The translations under genes and the position numbers were made by a program. From NCBI RefSeq assembly GCF_003260125.1, contig NZ_QHKO01000001.1:62001-126000 (forward strand): a stretch of DNA of 64,000 nucleotides, in the 5' to 3' direction. This document shows positions 33,704-41,727 of the stretch, piece by piece. The stretch's first letter is position 1, and the number at the start of each line of letters is the position of its first letter. Source of the stretch: Lujinxingia litoralis (lineage in GTDB: Bacteria > Myxococcota_A > Bradymonadia > Bradymonadales > Bradymonadaceae). The notes under the pieces are model-generated. The model saw only the letters and a program-made list of their open reading frames with translations, had not been told where the DNA came from and ran no database searches.

Positions 33704-34962
33704 TGATGATGTCTCCCTCCACCTCCACTGCTGTGCGTACCCTGGTCGCGCTGGTCGCCCTGCTGGTCACCACCGGCCTGGCGTCGGTGACCCGGGCACA
33801 GAGCGCCGATGAGCTGCGCATCGACGACGCCCCGGCCACCGAAAGCTCCGAATCCCCGGAGACGCCCCTGGCCGAAGACGCTGCGGAAGACGCTCCGGAC
33901 CTCTCAGAGCCCCGCGTCCGCCCGGCGCCCGCCGCCGACGAGCGCCAGCGCCAGGCCGCCGAAGGCGTGGAGCGCCACCTGCGCACCGATGCCGGTGTCA
34001 TCCACATCTACCAGCTCGCCGAAGAGATGGTCGACGAAGCCCTCTCCGATCTGGCCGATCTCAACCCTCGGGCGATCTCCCCGCTGGCGGTCCGAAACCT
34101 CAACCTCACCCCGAACCTGAGCCCCCACTTCGGCAGCTTCGTGGAGAGCACCCTGGTCTCGGGCATCGCCAACCTGACCGACCATCGCGTCAAGCGCTGC
34201 ATCGCCTGCCGGGCCATGCGCTCGCGCGTCGAAGGCGATGACTGGGTGGTGAGCGTCGGTCTGACCGAACACGAAGATCTCCAACGCGAAGCCGAACGCC
34301 TCAACGTCAAAGCCTTCCTCGACATCAGCTTTGCCTTCTTTCCTGGCCCCAACATCGTGGCGATGCAGCTGGAGATCTTCCGGGCCGATGATGCCACCGT
34401 ACTCTGGAGCGAAACCTACCGATCCGATGCCACCTCGGCGGCGATTCTGCGCACCGGCGCTCGCATCATCAGCCGCGCCGAACGGGTGCGCGAACTCGAA
34501 CGCAAGATCGAGGAGCGCCCCTACTACGGCCATCAACTCTACCTGGGCATGAGCACCATCCCCTACGACGGCCCGGCCGGCGCCATCACCGGCGCGGCCA
34601 TTGGCTACCGCCTCTACGAGCGCTTCGGTCAGGACCGCCGGATGCTCTTCGGCGTGGGCGCCGAGGGCTTTGCGAACTTCTCCGACGCCAACGGCCTGCT
34701 CGGTGCCTTTGTGGGCGCCACCTTCCAGTACGAACTCTTTGAGCCCAACCTCAACCGCCTGGAGCTGCGCACCGGCCCCACCGTCGGCGGCTTCTTCGCC
34801 GGCAGCGAGGGCAACTCCTTCAGCATGGAGTGGGGCCTGGACGCGATCTTGCAATACCGCCTGGGCGCGGGCATCAGCGCCATGTACTTCCTGCCCACCG
34901 AATATGCCGGCTACGATCTGGGCGGCTTCGGCTTTAAAGCTCGCGCGAGCTTCAACTGGTAA
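33703..34962 (+). CDS. FlgO/CsgG-like domain plus beta-barrel
   Basis: 419 aa from ATG 33703 (TGATG junction). Signal peptide ends near VTRA-QS. After an acidic linker, residues about 95-255 resemble the FlgO/CsgG/TolB-N fold: a helix HIYQLAEEMVDEALSDL, a conserved-looking strand, a damaged-Cys loop (RCIACRAM) and the VVSVGLTEHEDLQREAERLNV ... DATVLWSETYRSDA ending that is typical of that group. The C-terminal 150 residues form a barrel ending in ASFNW. FlgO is part of the outer ring of Vibrio flagella, so its presence beside MotA/MotB-like genes is suggestive, but the match is by eye only. Confidence 0.7.
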   Translation: MMMSPSTSTAVRTLVALVALLVTTGLASVTRAQSADELRIDDAPATESSESPETPLAEDAAEDAPDLSEPRVRPAPAADERQRQAAEGVERHLRTDAGVIHIYQLAEEMVDEALSDLADLNPRAISPLAVRNLNLTPNLSPHFGSFVESTLVSGIANLTDHRVKRCIACRAMRSRVEGDDWVVSVGLTEHEDLQREAERLNVKAFLDISFAFFPGPNIVAMQLEIFRADDATVLWSETYRSDATSAAILRTGARIISRAERVRELERKIEERPYYGHQLYLGMSTIPYDGPAGAITGAAIGYRLYERFGQDRRMLFGVGAEGFANFSDANGLLGAFVGATFQYELFEPNLNRLELRTGPTVGGFFAGSEGNSFSMEWGLDAILQYRLGAGISAMYFLPTEYAGYDLGGFGFKARASFNW

Positions 34963-34982
34963 TCTTTCGCGAAGGATTCGCT

Positions 34983-35711
34983 GTGAACACGCGACATACC
35001 CTCCTGACAGCCCTGGCCTGCGCCCTATTTTTGAGCGCCTGCGCGCGCGCCAACAAGCCCACCGAGAGCGCCATCATCGTGCCCTCGGCCGCAACCACCG
35101 CGCCTCACTACCGCGGCGATGGCTCCATCCCCGCCCAACGCTACGTCGTGCGCATGAGCGACGGCCAACGCGACTGGGAGGTGGAGTTCCCGGAAGTCGC
35201 CACCGGCTACGAGATGCGCATTCCCCTGGGCACCGAGTCCTCCTCCGAGGTCTTCCCCACGCATCACCCGCTGACTCAGGCCGACAAAGAACTCATCGAC
35301 CACCTGCGCCGCACCGACCCCAACTTCGAGCGCGAAGGAGCCTTCGTCGATGGTGAACATGTCCTCGACCGCGAAACCGGCGAACCCCAGCCCCGCCAGC
35401 GGCCTGACGGCCAGGCCGAAGCCGAGCCCGCCCCGAGTCGCCCCAGCTACTACCGCGGCGTCGAAGACATCAAACGCCTGGCCCAGGCCGGCAGCCACGA
35501 AATGGCCCTGGTCCACCTCGTGGAGCTGGAGCGCCACTATCCCGGCGATGTGCAACTTCTTATGATGAAAGGCACCCTGTGGAGTTTTCTGGGCCGCCCC
35601 TCCCTGGCCCGTCAGGCCTGGGAAGAGGTCTTGCAGATCGATCCCGAAAACCGCGAAGTCATCGATGCCCTGCGCCAGCTGGAGCAGGGTGTCGATGACC
35701 TGGAAGACTAA
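34983..35711 (+). CDS. Lipoprotein with C-terminal TPR
   Basis: 242 aa from GTG 34983. Lipobox LSAC (Cys20). A Pro/Gln-rich linker leads to a C-terminal helical pair repeat (about 155-240): YYRGVEDIKRLAQAGSHEMA, then LARQAWEEVLQIDPENREVI, which is a clear TPR signature (W-x-x-L-G at GTLWSFLGRP). It would sit at the inner face of the outer membrane, or the outer face of the inner membrane, as an adaptor. The junctions are 20 nt upstream and 52 nt downstream; the downstream gap before the motA-like gene is the largest in the operon and might hold an internal promoter. Confidence 0.78.
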   Translation: MNTRHTLLTALACALFLSACARANKPTESAIIVPSAATTAPHYRGDGSIPAQRYVVRMSDGQRDWEVEFPEVATGYEMRIPLGTESSSEVFPTHHPLTQADKELIDHLRRTDPNFEREGAFVDGEHVLDRETGEPQPRQRPDGQAEAEPAPSRPSYYRGVEDIKRLAQAGSHEMALVHLVELERHYPGDVQLLMMKGTLWSFLGRPSLARQAWEEVLQIDPENREVIDALRQLEQGVDDLED

Positions 35712-35763
35712 TCTCCCTTAACGACCGCGCTCACCCTCGGGCCCTTGTGCCCCCGGAGCTGCC

Positions 35764-36540
35764 ATGCACGTTTTGATCGGTGCCCTCATCGTCGTCGCTA
35801 CGTTTCTGACGGCCTTTCAATACATCAGCCACGAATTCAGCGGCTTTTTTAACCTCTACTCCGCGATCCTGCTCGGCGGCGTCCCCATCGGGCTGATGAT
35901 CATGACCTACCGCTTTGGCGTCATCGCCCAGGCCTTCAAAGGACTGGGCCGCTCGCTCTGGGGGAATCCAGCCGCCGAGCGCGATCGCCTGCTGGAGCAT
36001 CTGCTGGCCTTTGCCCGGGCCCTGCGCGCCGAACGCCCCGCCGAGGCCTCGGCGGTCCTGGAGCGTGAGCCCGACCCGATGTTCAAGCACCTGGGACGCC
36101 AGCTCTTGCAGCAGACCGGACCCGACGAGCTGGAGCTCGATGCGATGGTGATCGGTCGTCGTGAGTTAAACGCCCACCAGAGTGGCGAGCGCGTCTTCGG
36201 CAGCCTGGGCGACTTCGCCCCGGCCATGGGCATGATCGGCACCGTCATCGGACTGATTCAGCTTTTGGCCAACATGCGCGACTTCGAGAAGCTCGGTCCG
36301 GGCATGGCCATCGCCCTCTTGACCACCTTTTACGGCCTGATCCTGGCCCACCTTCTCTACCTGCCCCTGGCCAGACTCATCGGGCAGCGCCGCCTGCAGC
36401 GCGCCGACAACCTCAACCTGGTCGTCGACGGCATGCTCAAAATCGCGCGCCGTCGTCCCCTCCACGAACTCCAAAACCTCCTGGCGCAGGGACGCACCAC
36501 CACCCTGACCCCGGTGGAACCCACCCGGAGGAGCGCGTGA
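35764..36540 (+). CDS. MotA-like stator protein
   Basis: 258 aa. Four membrane helices (about 3-21, 33-52, 149-169, 178-203) and a charged cytoplasmic loop (53-148), the MotA/PomA layout. The TM3 region GDFAPAMGMIGTVIGLIQLL and TM4 region GPGMAIALLTTFYGLI match the MotA/TolQ/ExbB proton-channel family and specifically the flagellar branch. The two functionally important prolines correspond to Pro153 and Pro201. Short loops and the MotB partner directly behind (4-nt overlap) make it a stator, not a TolQ/ExbB of a colicin or TonB system. The ion (H+ or Na+) cannot be told. Confidence 0.9.
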   Translation: MHVLIGALIVVATFLTAFQYISHEFSGFFNLYSAILLGGVPIGLMIMTYRFGVIAQAFKGLGRSLWGNPAAERDRLLEHLLAFARALRAERPAEASAVLEREPDPMFKHLGRQLLQQTGPDELELDAMVIGRRELNAHQSGERVFGSLGDFAPAMGMIGTVIGLIQLLANMRDFEKLGPGMAIALLTTFYGLILAHLLYLPLARLIGQRRLQRADNLNLVVDGMLKIARRRPLHELQNLLAQGRTTTLTPVEPTRRSA

Positions 36541-37292
36541 GCGGCCTGATTCAAGAACGCTTCACCGAAGAGATTCCCACCGGACAGGCCGGGTGGATCG
36601 TCAGCTACGCCGATATGATGACGATCCTGCTCACGTTTATGATCCTGCTCCTCTCCATCTCGACCATCGCTCAGACCAAGTACGACCTGCTCGTCCAGGC
36701 GTTTACCGGCGAGCGCGCCGGCAACCTCTACGAAGTCCAGGAGAAGATCGATCGCATCATCGAGGAGCAGGCTCTCGGCGGTGAGGTCCAGACCCTGCTC
36801 GACGATGAGGGACTAAAAGTTCAGTTTTCCAACGCCCTGCTCTTTGACTCGGGTAGCGCCGATCTTCGCCCCCGCGCCCTCCCGGTCATTGAGCCCATCG
36901 AACGCCACCTGGTCCACGACCTGGCCCCCAACTACGGCCTGGTCATCGAGGGCTACACCGATGATGTCCCGATCGTCTCGGGACGCTACCGCTCCAACTG
37001 GGAGCTCTCGACCTCGCGGGCCATCCACGTGATGGAACGCCTTAAAAGCGCCGGCCTCGACCCACGGCGGATGTCGGTGCAGGGCTTTGCCGACACCCGC
37101 CCGGCCACCGAAGTCGATCTGCTGGACACCCGAGCCCTCGACGCGCTCGACGACCAGACCCGCGCCGAGGTCCGCGCGGCCAACCGCCGGGTGGTGATTC
37201 GCATCGACACCCTCGATCCCGATCTTGTGCAACGCCTCTATCCCACCTCCCCAGGCGACACCGCTTCGGACAGCCCCCAGGAGAACCTCTGA
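36537..37292 (+). CDS. MotB-like peptidoglycan-binding stator protein
   Basis: 251 aa. A short cytoplasmic N-terminus leads into one membrane helix, AGWIVSYADMMTILLTFMIL, with the essential ion-binding Asp26 (the equivalent of Asp32 in E. coli MotB). A linker with a plug-like amphipathic helix follows, then an OmpA/MotB C-terminal domain (about 75-235) with FDSGSADLRPRA, GYTDDVPI and the peptidoglycan-binding NWELSTSRA and ANRRVVIRID blocks. It anchors the stator to the cell wall. It starts inside motA and overlaps the next gene by one base, so the three are made together. Confidence 0.92.
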   Translation: MSGLIQERFTEEIPTGQAGWIVSYADMMTILLTFMILLLSISTIAQTKYDLLVQAFTGERAGNLYEVQEKIDRIIEEQALGGEVQTLLDDEGLKVQFSNALLFDSGSADLRPRALPVIEPIERHLVHDLAPNYGLVIEGYTDDVPIVSGRYRSNWELSTSRAIHVMERLKSAGLDPRRMSVQGFADTRPATEVDLLDTRALDALDDQTRAEVRAANRRVVIRIDTLDPDLVQRLYPTSPGDTASDSPQENL

Positions 37293-39097
37293 TGCTTCGC
37301 ACTCTGCGTCTTCTTATTATTACAGGGCTCAGCGCCCTGGCCCTGCTGATCGCCTCCCCGGCCCTGGCGCAGGGAAGCGCCGGCGAACGCGCCGCTATCG
37401 AGGGCACCCGCGCCCGTGCCGAATCCCTGGCCCGCGCCGAGCTCGAGAGCATGCTCGCCAGGCTCTGCCCGGGGCGCTGCGAGCTGGTGGAACTTCGCGC
37501 GGTGGTCGACGCCCCACGCGCCGTGGGCCGGGTAACCCCGGGCTTTGGCAACTCGGTCGCCGGCTCAAGCTACGAGACCCGGGTGAGCCGCATTGAGGCC
37601 ACGGTGCTGCTCGACAGCAAGTTGCCGCAGAACTTCCGCGCCAACATCGCGCGCATGGCTCAGTTCCGACTCCAGGACATCGCTCCTACCATTGAGATTC
37701 GCCCGGAGTTTCTGGACTTCCCCGAGCCCCAACTCCCGCCGATGCCTCCCATGATGCGGGAGGAACCGCGCCCCCTTCCTCGCCCACAACCCATGCCGGA
37801 GCTGCCCGTTGCCGAAGAGATGCCCGAGGAGGCGCCGGTGGCTGAGCCTGCCGCCGCGCCCGAGACGCCCGCGTCTCCGGAGCGCCCCCTCTGGCAAGAG
37901 CTTCTGCCCTGGATCGCCCTGCTGGCCACGTTGCTGATCTTGAGCTTCCTGATCATCACCATCCTGCGACGCCTGGAAGCCCTGACCGAGCGCCGCGACT
38001 CCCCGGCCAGCGAGCCCTCCACCGCTGAGGGCAGCGCCACCGAGGCTCGCCAGCGCCCGATGCCCGACGTCGATGAGCTGCGCGCCGAGCTCAAACACTC
38101 GCGCCCGCTTCTCAACCGGATGTTGCGCGTATGGATCGGCGAAGCCCCCGCCGACGTTGCCCTCCTGGTGCGTCTGGTGGGCTCCAGCATTCTGGACGAC
38201 GTCCGCCGTGACTCCTCGCTGCGCGGCCCCATGGAAGCCATCGCCCGCGAGGTCGCCCTGCGCGATCAGCCCCTGGACGCCGACGAGGCCCATGCCATCG
38301 CCGAGAAGGCGCGCGCCCGCCTGACCGCTCAGCAGGTCCTGGACGACGGCTCCACCGACGCCGAGTGGGAGTTCCTCGAAGGCCTGGGACTGGCCCACAT
38401 CGCCACGCTTTTGCAGAGCTGCACGCGCCGCGAACGCGCCTTTGTGCTCACGCGCCTCTCGGCGGTGGTGCGCTCCCGCTACCTGGAAAGTCTGGAGACC
38501 GACGAGCGACGCGAACTGCTGCTAGAAGCCAGCGAAGCCGACGCGCTCTCCCGCTCCCAGGCCCGGGAACTCGCCGCTCGCCAGCGCGCGGTGGCCGAGG
38601 AGTTCATCGACGCCGGTCGCGAAGCTCAGGGCCAGGCCTCCATGGTCCTGGAAATGATCGACGCCCTCGCGCTCCGAGAGCAGGAAGACATTCTGCGCGA
38701 TCTTCTGTCCAGAAAGCCCGCCGTCGCCGACGCCGCACTGGGCCAGCTGCTGCTCGAATCGACCGCGTTGCACGTCCCCGACGAGCCCCTCGCCAACGCC
38801 CTGCACCGCCTGCCGGTGGAAACCCTGGCGACCTTTATGCGCGGCACTCGCCGCGATATCGCCGATCATCTTCTGGCGCGCTCGCCGGCTTCCACCCGAC
38901 AGGCGCTGGCCACCGAGCTCTCGCTGGACATCCCCTCCACACGCGTGGAGTTTCTGGAGGCCCGCCGCGTCTTCGCCCAGACGCTGCGCACCACGCTGGA
39001 ACGCGACGGCTTTGAGGTCGCGGCCTACAACACCAACGCGCTCCGCCGTGGCGCCCACGCCCGTCAGGCTCCGCCCCCCGAACCCGAGGTCCTCTGA
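37292..39097 (+). CDS. Signal peptide - FliF-RBM3-like - TM - FliG-like hybrid
   Basis: 601 aa; TGATG junction with motB. Signal peptide 1-26. Residues 40-145 resemble the third ring-building motif of FliF: SSYETRVSRIEATVLLDSKL followed by IEIRPEFLDFP. A Pro/Glu-rich linker (145-200) leads to a membrane helix (205-225). The cytoplasmic part from about 365 follows the helix order and hydrophobic pattern of FliG middle and C-terminal domains: GLAHIATLLQSCTRRERAFV, then LPVETLATFMRGTRRDIADH and RVEFLEARRVFAQTLRTTLE, which matches the torque-helix region of FliG-C. So rotor ring (FliF) and torque ring (FliG) seem merged. FliF RBM1/RBM2 and the FliM-binding proteins are absent. Assigned by eye; the family is unnamed to me. 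Confidence 0.72.
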   Translation: MLRTLRLLIITGLSALALLIASPALAQGSAGERAAIEGTRARAESLARAELESMLARLCPGRCELVELRAVVDAPRAVGRVTPGFGNSVAGSSYETRVSRIEATVLLDSKLPQNFRANIARMAQFRLQDIAPTIEIRPEFLDFPEPQLPPMPPMMREEPRPLPRPQPMPELPVAEEMPEEAPVAEPAAAPETPASPERPLWQELLPWIALLATLLILSFLIITILRRLEALTERRDSPASEPSTAEGSATEARQRPMPDVDELRAELKHSRPLLNRMLRVWIGEAPADVALLVRLVGSSILDDVRRDSSLRGPMEAIAREVALRDQPLDADEAHAIAEKARARLTAQQVLDDGSTDAEWEFLEGLGLAHIATLLQSCTRRERAFVLTRLSAVVRSRYLESLETDERRELLLEASEADALSRSQARELAARQRAVAEEFIDAGREAQGQASMVLEMIDALALREQEDILRDLLSRKPAVADAALGQLLLESTALHVPDEPLANALHRLPVETLATFMRGTRRDIADHLLARSPASTRQALATELSLDIPSTRVEFLEARRVFAQTLRTTLERDGFEVAAYNTNALRRGAHARQAPPPEPEVL

Positions 39098-40170
39098 TGC
39101 GACGCCTCTTCCCTTTCGCCTTCGCTGCTGCGCTGCTCTTGTCGCTCCCGGGTTGCACGTTGATTCGCTATGTCGACCCGCCTCCCGGTCCCGGTGAAGA
39201 GCCCGATCCGAAGGTCGTCGACATCCTGGTCCTCGTCGATCTTCCCCGGGGCGCGGCCAATCTCATGACTGGCTATTCTCGCTTTCTGGGCCACCTGGAA
39301 TTGGCCATGCAGGAGTACAACATTCAGACGCGCCGGGTGGGTGTGGCCCCGCTCTACCGCCGCCAGGGCGATACCCCCCCGTTGATCTACGGCCGGGGCG
39401 CTCAGGTAAGTGCGGGAAGCTCCCTCGGCTCGGAGAGCAGCGTAGGGGGCTCCCTCGGCTCGGAAAGCGATCCCTCCGATAACCTCCCCGATGAACGACC
39501 CGTCGACGGCGAAGAACCCACCGTCGATCCTTCCACCGGCGGAGGCGGCCCCGGTCAACTCCTGGATCTGAGCCAGACCCTGCTCTACTACATCAGCGAT
39601 GAAGGCCAACGGCACCTCGACCAACAAAGCGACGGGGTCGGCGAAAACCTGGCGGCGCTGGGCCTGGATCTCGACCGCGCCGCCATCTTCGATCCAACCG
39701 GCGTCGGCTCCGACAGCAGCGCCTACTTCCATGAGGCGGCCGACGGCTTTGTCGTCGTCTACCTGAGTGCCTCCGCCCGGCGCTGCGCCCACCAGAGCGC
39801 CGCCTGCCAGCTCAACGGACAGTCCCCCGCCAACTACTTCACCCACGAGAGTGGGGAGCTCGCCAGCTGGCTCAACCTCCCGGGCCCCTCCGGCCTGCCT
39901 GCCGAGCGCATCTTCCACCTCTCGGTCGCCACCCCCGAAGGCATCAGCTTTGAGCGCTTTGCCGATCAATGCCTGGCCGAACCCAACTTCCCCGCGGCCA
40001 CCCTCGACGTGATGGAGCCCTCGCCAGACGCCTACTTCGCCCCCTTACTCGATGGACTCCGCACGAAGGGAGCCTCCGGCTACAACATCGATGTGTGCAC
40101 CGCCCTCTCCTCGCGCTCCGAGCGCGCCGCGCTAACCGCCGCGTCCACCCTGGAGCGCGCGCTGCGCTGA
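39097..40170 (+). CDS. Lipoprotein with vWA-like domain
   Basis: 357 aa; TGATG junction. Lipobox SLPGC (Cys20). The chain VVDILVLVDLPRGAANLMTGY starts a von Willebrand A-like fold (a MIDAS-type DxSxS is not clear). In the middle lies a Ser/Gly/Asp-rich insert (about 105-155) with a 30-nt period DNA repeat. The C-terminal part has conserved-looking Cys pairs. The outline (lipobox, LVDL strand) recalls the first operon gene. It may bind extracellular or periplasmic ligands for the machine. No exact family recognised. Confidence 0.72.
   Translation: MRRLFPFAFAAALLLSLPGCTLIRYVDPPPGPGEEPDPKVVDILVLVDLPRGAANLMTGYSRFLGHLELAMQEYNIQTRRVGVAPLYRRQGDTPPLIYGRGAQVSAGSSLGSESSVGGSLGSESDPSDNLPDERPVDGEEPTVDPSTGGGGPGQLLDLSQTLLYYISDEGQRHLDQQSDGVGENLAALGLDLDRAAIFDPTGVGSDSSAYFHEAADGFVVVYLSASARRCAHQSAACQLNGQSPANYFTHESGELASWLNLPGPSGLPAERIFHLSVATPEGISFERFADQCLAEPNFPAATLDVMEPSPDAYFAPLLDGLRTKGASGYNIDVCTALSSRSERAALTAASTLERALR
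39419..39464 (+). repeat. Short direct repeat within the vWA-like lipoprotein
   Basis: gctccctcggctcgga occurs at 39419-39434 and again at 39449-39464 (30-nt period, in frame), encoding GSSLGSES/GGSLGSES in a Ser/Gly-rich linker. Likely replication slippage. Confidence 0.6.
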
Positions 40171-40191
40171 ACCTGGAAGTTCGGATATCGG

Positions 40192-40734
40192 ATGCAACGC
40201 CGCACCTCCCAGATCGCCTCCCAGGTGGCCGCAATGGCCATGTGCTTTGCCGTGGGCCTGCTCCTGGGCCCGCGCCTCTGCGCTCCTCCCACCCCCGATG
40301 CCGCGGAACCCGTGGAGTGCCCCCCGCCCACCGAGCGCATCGTCGAGGTCTGCCCCGAGGCGCCCGCAGAGCGCGAGAAGCCCTCGCCACAGCCGGCCAA
40401 ACCCTCCAGGCCCGCCCCCGTCAAAAAGGATCCGCCGCTGCCTCCGAGCCCGCCGCCCACGTCGGCCGAAGATCGCCAGCGCCTGCTAAGCTGGGCCCGC
40501 GATCAGTCCCTCTCGCTGCAGGGATGCCCCCGCGACACCGGGAAAACCTACCGCCTCAGCGTTCATCTGGAGCTCGCCGCCGACCGCACCATTGAGCAGG
40601 TCAACCTCAACGCCGGCCCCGAAGAACTCTCCGAAGGCCTGAGCCAGTGCCTCCAACGCCGCATCGCCGCGTGGAAACTTCCCGACGATGTCGCCCCCTC
40701 CAGCCAACGTCTGGTCTTCGGGCTGACCCTCTGA
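40192..40734 (+). CDS. TonB/AgmX-like proline-rich envelope protein
   Basis: 180 aa. An N-terminal membrane anchor (about 8-28) is followed by a Pro/Glu/Ala-rich rod (35-100) and a C-terminal domain of about 80 residues: TYRLSVHLELAADRTIEQVNL, then LSQCLQRRIAAWKLPDDV. The last block has the spacing of the AgmX/PglI (GltG/GltJ-type) and TonB C-terminal fold, in which a CL-x-x-x-I-x-x-W motif recurs. Such proteins span the periplasm and couple inner-membrane motors to the outer membrane. It is the last gene of the operon; the following 320 nt separate it from the HGD-repeat lipoprotein. Confidence 0.7.
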   Translation: MQRRTSQIASQVAAMAMCFAVGLLLGPRLCAPPTPDAAEPVECPPPTERIVEVCPEAPAEREKPSPQPAKPSRPAPVKKDPPLPPSPPPTSAEDRQRLLSWARDQSLSLQGCPRDTGKTYRLSVHLELAADRTIEQVNLNAGPEELSEGLSQCLQRRIAAWKLPDDVAPSSQRLVFGLTL

Positions 40735-41058
40735 GCCCTCCTCCTCCCTAAAGCTAGCCCTCCCCCGACGGGTCTCTCACGCCGCGCCCCTGTTGCGTGG
40801 GCGCCTCGCCTCAACACCCGCCGCCTCGGGAGAATAGCGCCCCCGTGGCCCCCGGCACCTCTCCCCGAGGCGCCTCGGGGACTCACCGCGTTACGCCCTC
40901 GCTATCCCGGAAGCCGGTTGAGCCCCGAATGTACGCGTGTGTTGCTTTTATGAACCGCAAACGCAAACACATTGCATTTACATCTTCATTCTACTACACA
41001 ACAACATGCGCCGAAGCCCGGTGCCGAATTCCATCCCATTTCTCCCCCCGAGGATTGT
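40735..41058. other. Intergenic region upstream of the HGD lipoprotein
   Basis: 324 nt. The first part is GC-rich; the last 110 nt turn markedly AT-rich (around 40945-41010: cttttatgaaccgcaaacgc and following), as expected for a promoter region. I cannot support specific hexamers or a metal-regulator box. Confidence 0.45.
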
Positions 41059-41589
41059 ATGCTGCTCACCCGACGTCTCTCTCTTCTTCTGCTCATCTCC
41101 GCCCTGACGCTTGGCGTCGCTGCCTGTGGCGAGGAGGACTCCCCGGTTCAGGACTCTGACAACCACGGCGACCACGGCGACCACGGAGACCACGGAGACC
41201 ACGGAGACCACGGAGACCACGGCGACCACTCCGACGCCTACACGGTCGTACTCATCGACCCACAGACCGAGGATGTCTGGGCGGACACCCACGGTGATCA
41301 CTGGCATGGTGATTTCCCCGAACTCTTTGTCGGTCAGTCCCTGGAAGTCGGTGTGGAGCTCTTCGACGAGGCCGGTGATCCGGTCGTGCTCGACGACACC
41401 ACCCTCAACCTGGTCGCCCGCATTGCCCCGGGAAGCCCCGACACCGTGGTCGCCGTCGAGGTCCACGGAGACCACCTCGACGTAGAGGGCCTCGCCATCG
41501 GCGAAAGTGCCGTGCTCTTCGAGCTTCGCGCACAAGACGACGAGCTCCTCTTTGAGAGCCCGACGCTGCCGATCACCGTGGTTGAATAA
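41059..41589 (+). CDS. Histidine-rich HGD-repeat lipoprotein
   Basis: 176 aa from ATG 41059 (GAGG 5 nt upstream; the frame runs back to 40972). Lipobox GVAAC (Cys23). Directly after the anchor lies a run of seven HGD units plus HSD (residues about 36-59), and further HGDH motifs occur in DTHGDHWHGDFPE and VHGDHLD. The rest (about 60-176) is a small beta-sandwich. The HGD tract can bind divalent metals (Zn, Cu, Ni), suggesting metal storage or sensing at the cell surface. No named family recognised. An intrinsic terminator follows at 41615. Confidence 0.8.
   Translation: MLLTRRLSLLLLISALTLGVAACGEEDSPVQDSDNHGDHGDHGDHGDHGDHGDHGDHSDAYTVVLIDPQTEDVWADTHGDHWHGDFPELFVGQSLEVGVELFDEAGDPVVLDDTTLNLVARIAPGSPDTVVAVEVHGDHLDVEGLAIGESAVLFELRAQDDELLFESPTLPITVVE
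41164..41235 (+). repeat. Tandem 9-bp repeats encoding HGD
   Basis: Seven in-frame 9-bp units (cac-ggc/gga-gac) plus one diverged unit (cac-tcc-gac). Third-position differences follow a pattern (GGC, GGC, GGA x4, GGC), consistent with expansion from a central unit. Confidence 0.85.
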
Positions 41590-41614
41590 GCCCGGCGCCA
41601 TCGCGGTTATGTGT

Positions 41615-41646
41615 CCCCGAAGTCCCAAGACTTCGGGGATTTTTTT
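41615..41646 (+). terminator. Rho-independent terminator after the HGD lipoprotein
   Basis: A perfect 10-bp stem ccccgaagtc/gacttcgggg with a CCAA loop, followed by seven T, 25 nt beyond the stop. Confidence 0.9.
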
Positions 41647-41727
41647 ATGCTCTGGCCTTCCCAGCGCGTACACTCGTTCCTACTCTGCCCCGTGCATTGC
41701 AGGCCCCACCTCCCTCATGAGGAGCCC

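Noticed and set aside
35764-37292. TolQR/ExbBD energising pair for TonB or colicin systems
   Set aside because: Second protein has a MotB-type OmpA/peptidoglycan domain and the first has four helices with MotA-type prolines; TolR/ExbD are much shorter.
41164-41235. Regular 9-bp repeats considered as CRISPR or iteron
   Set aside because: The unit is in frame, encodes HGD inside a lipoprotein and has no spacers.
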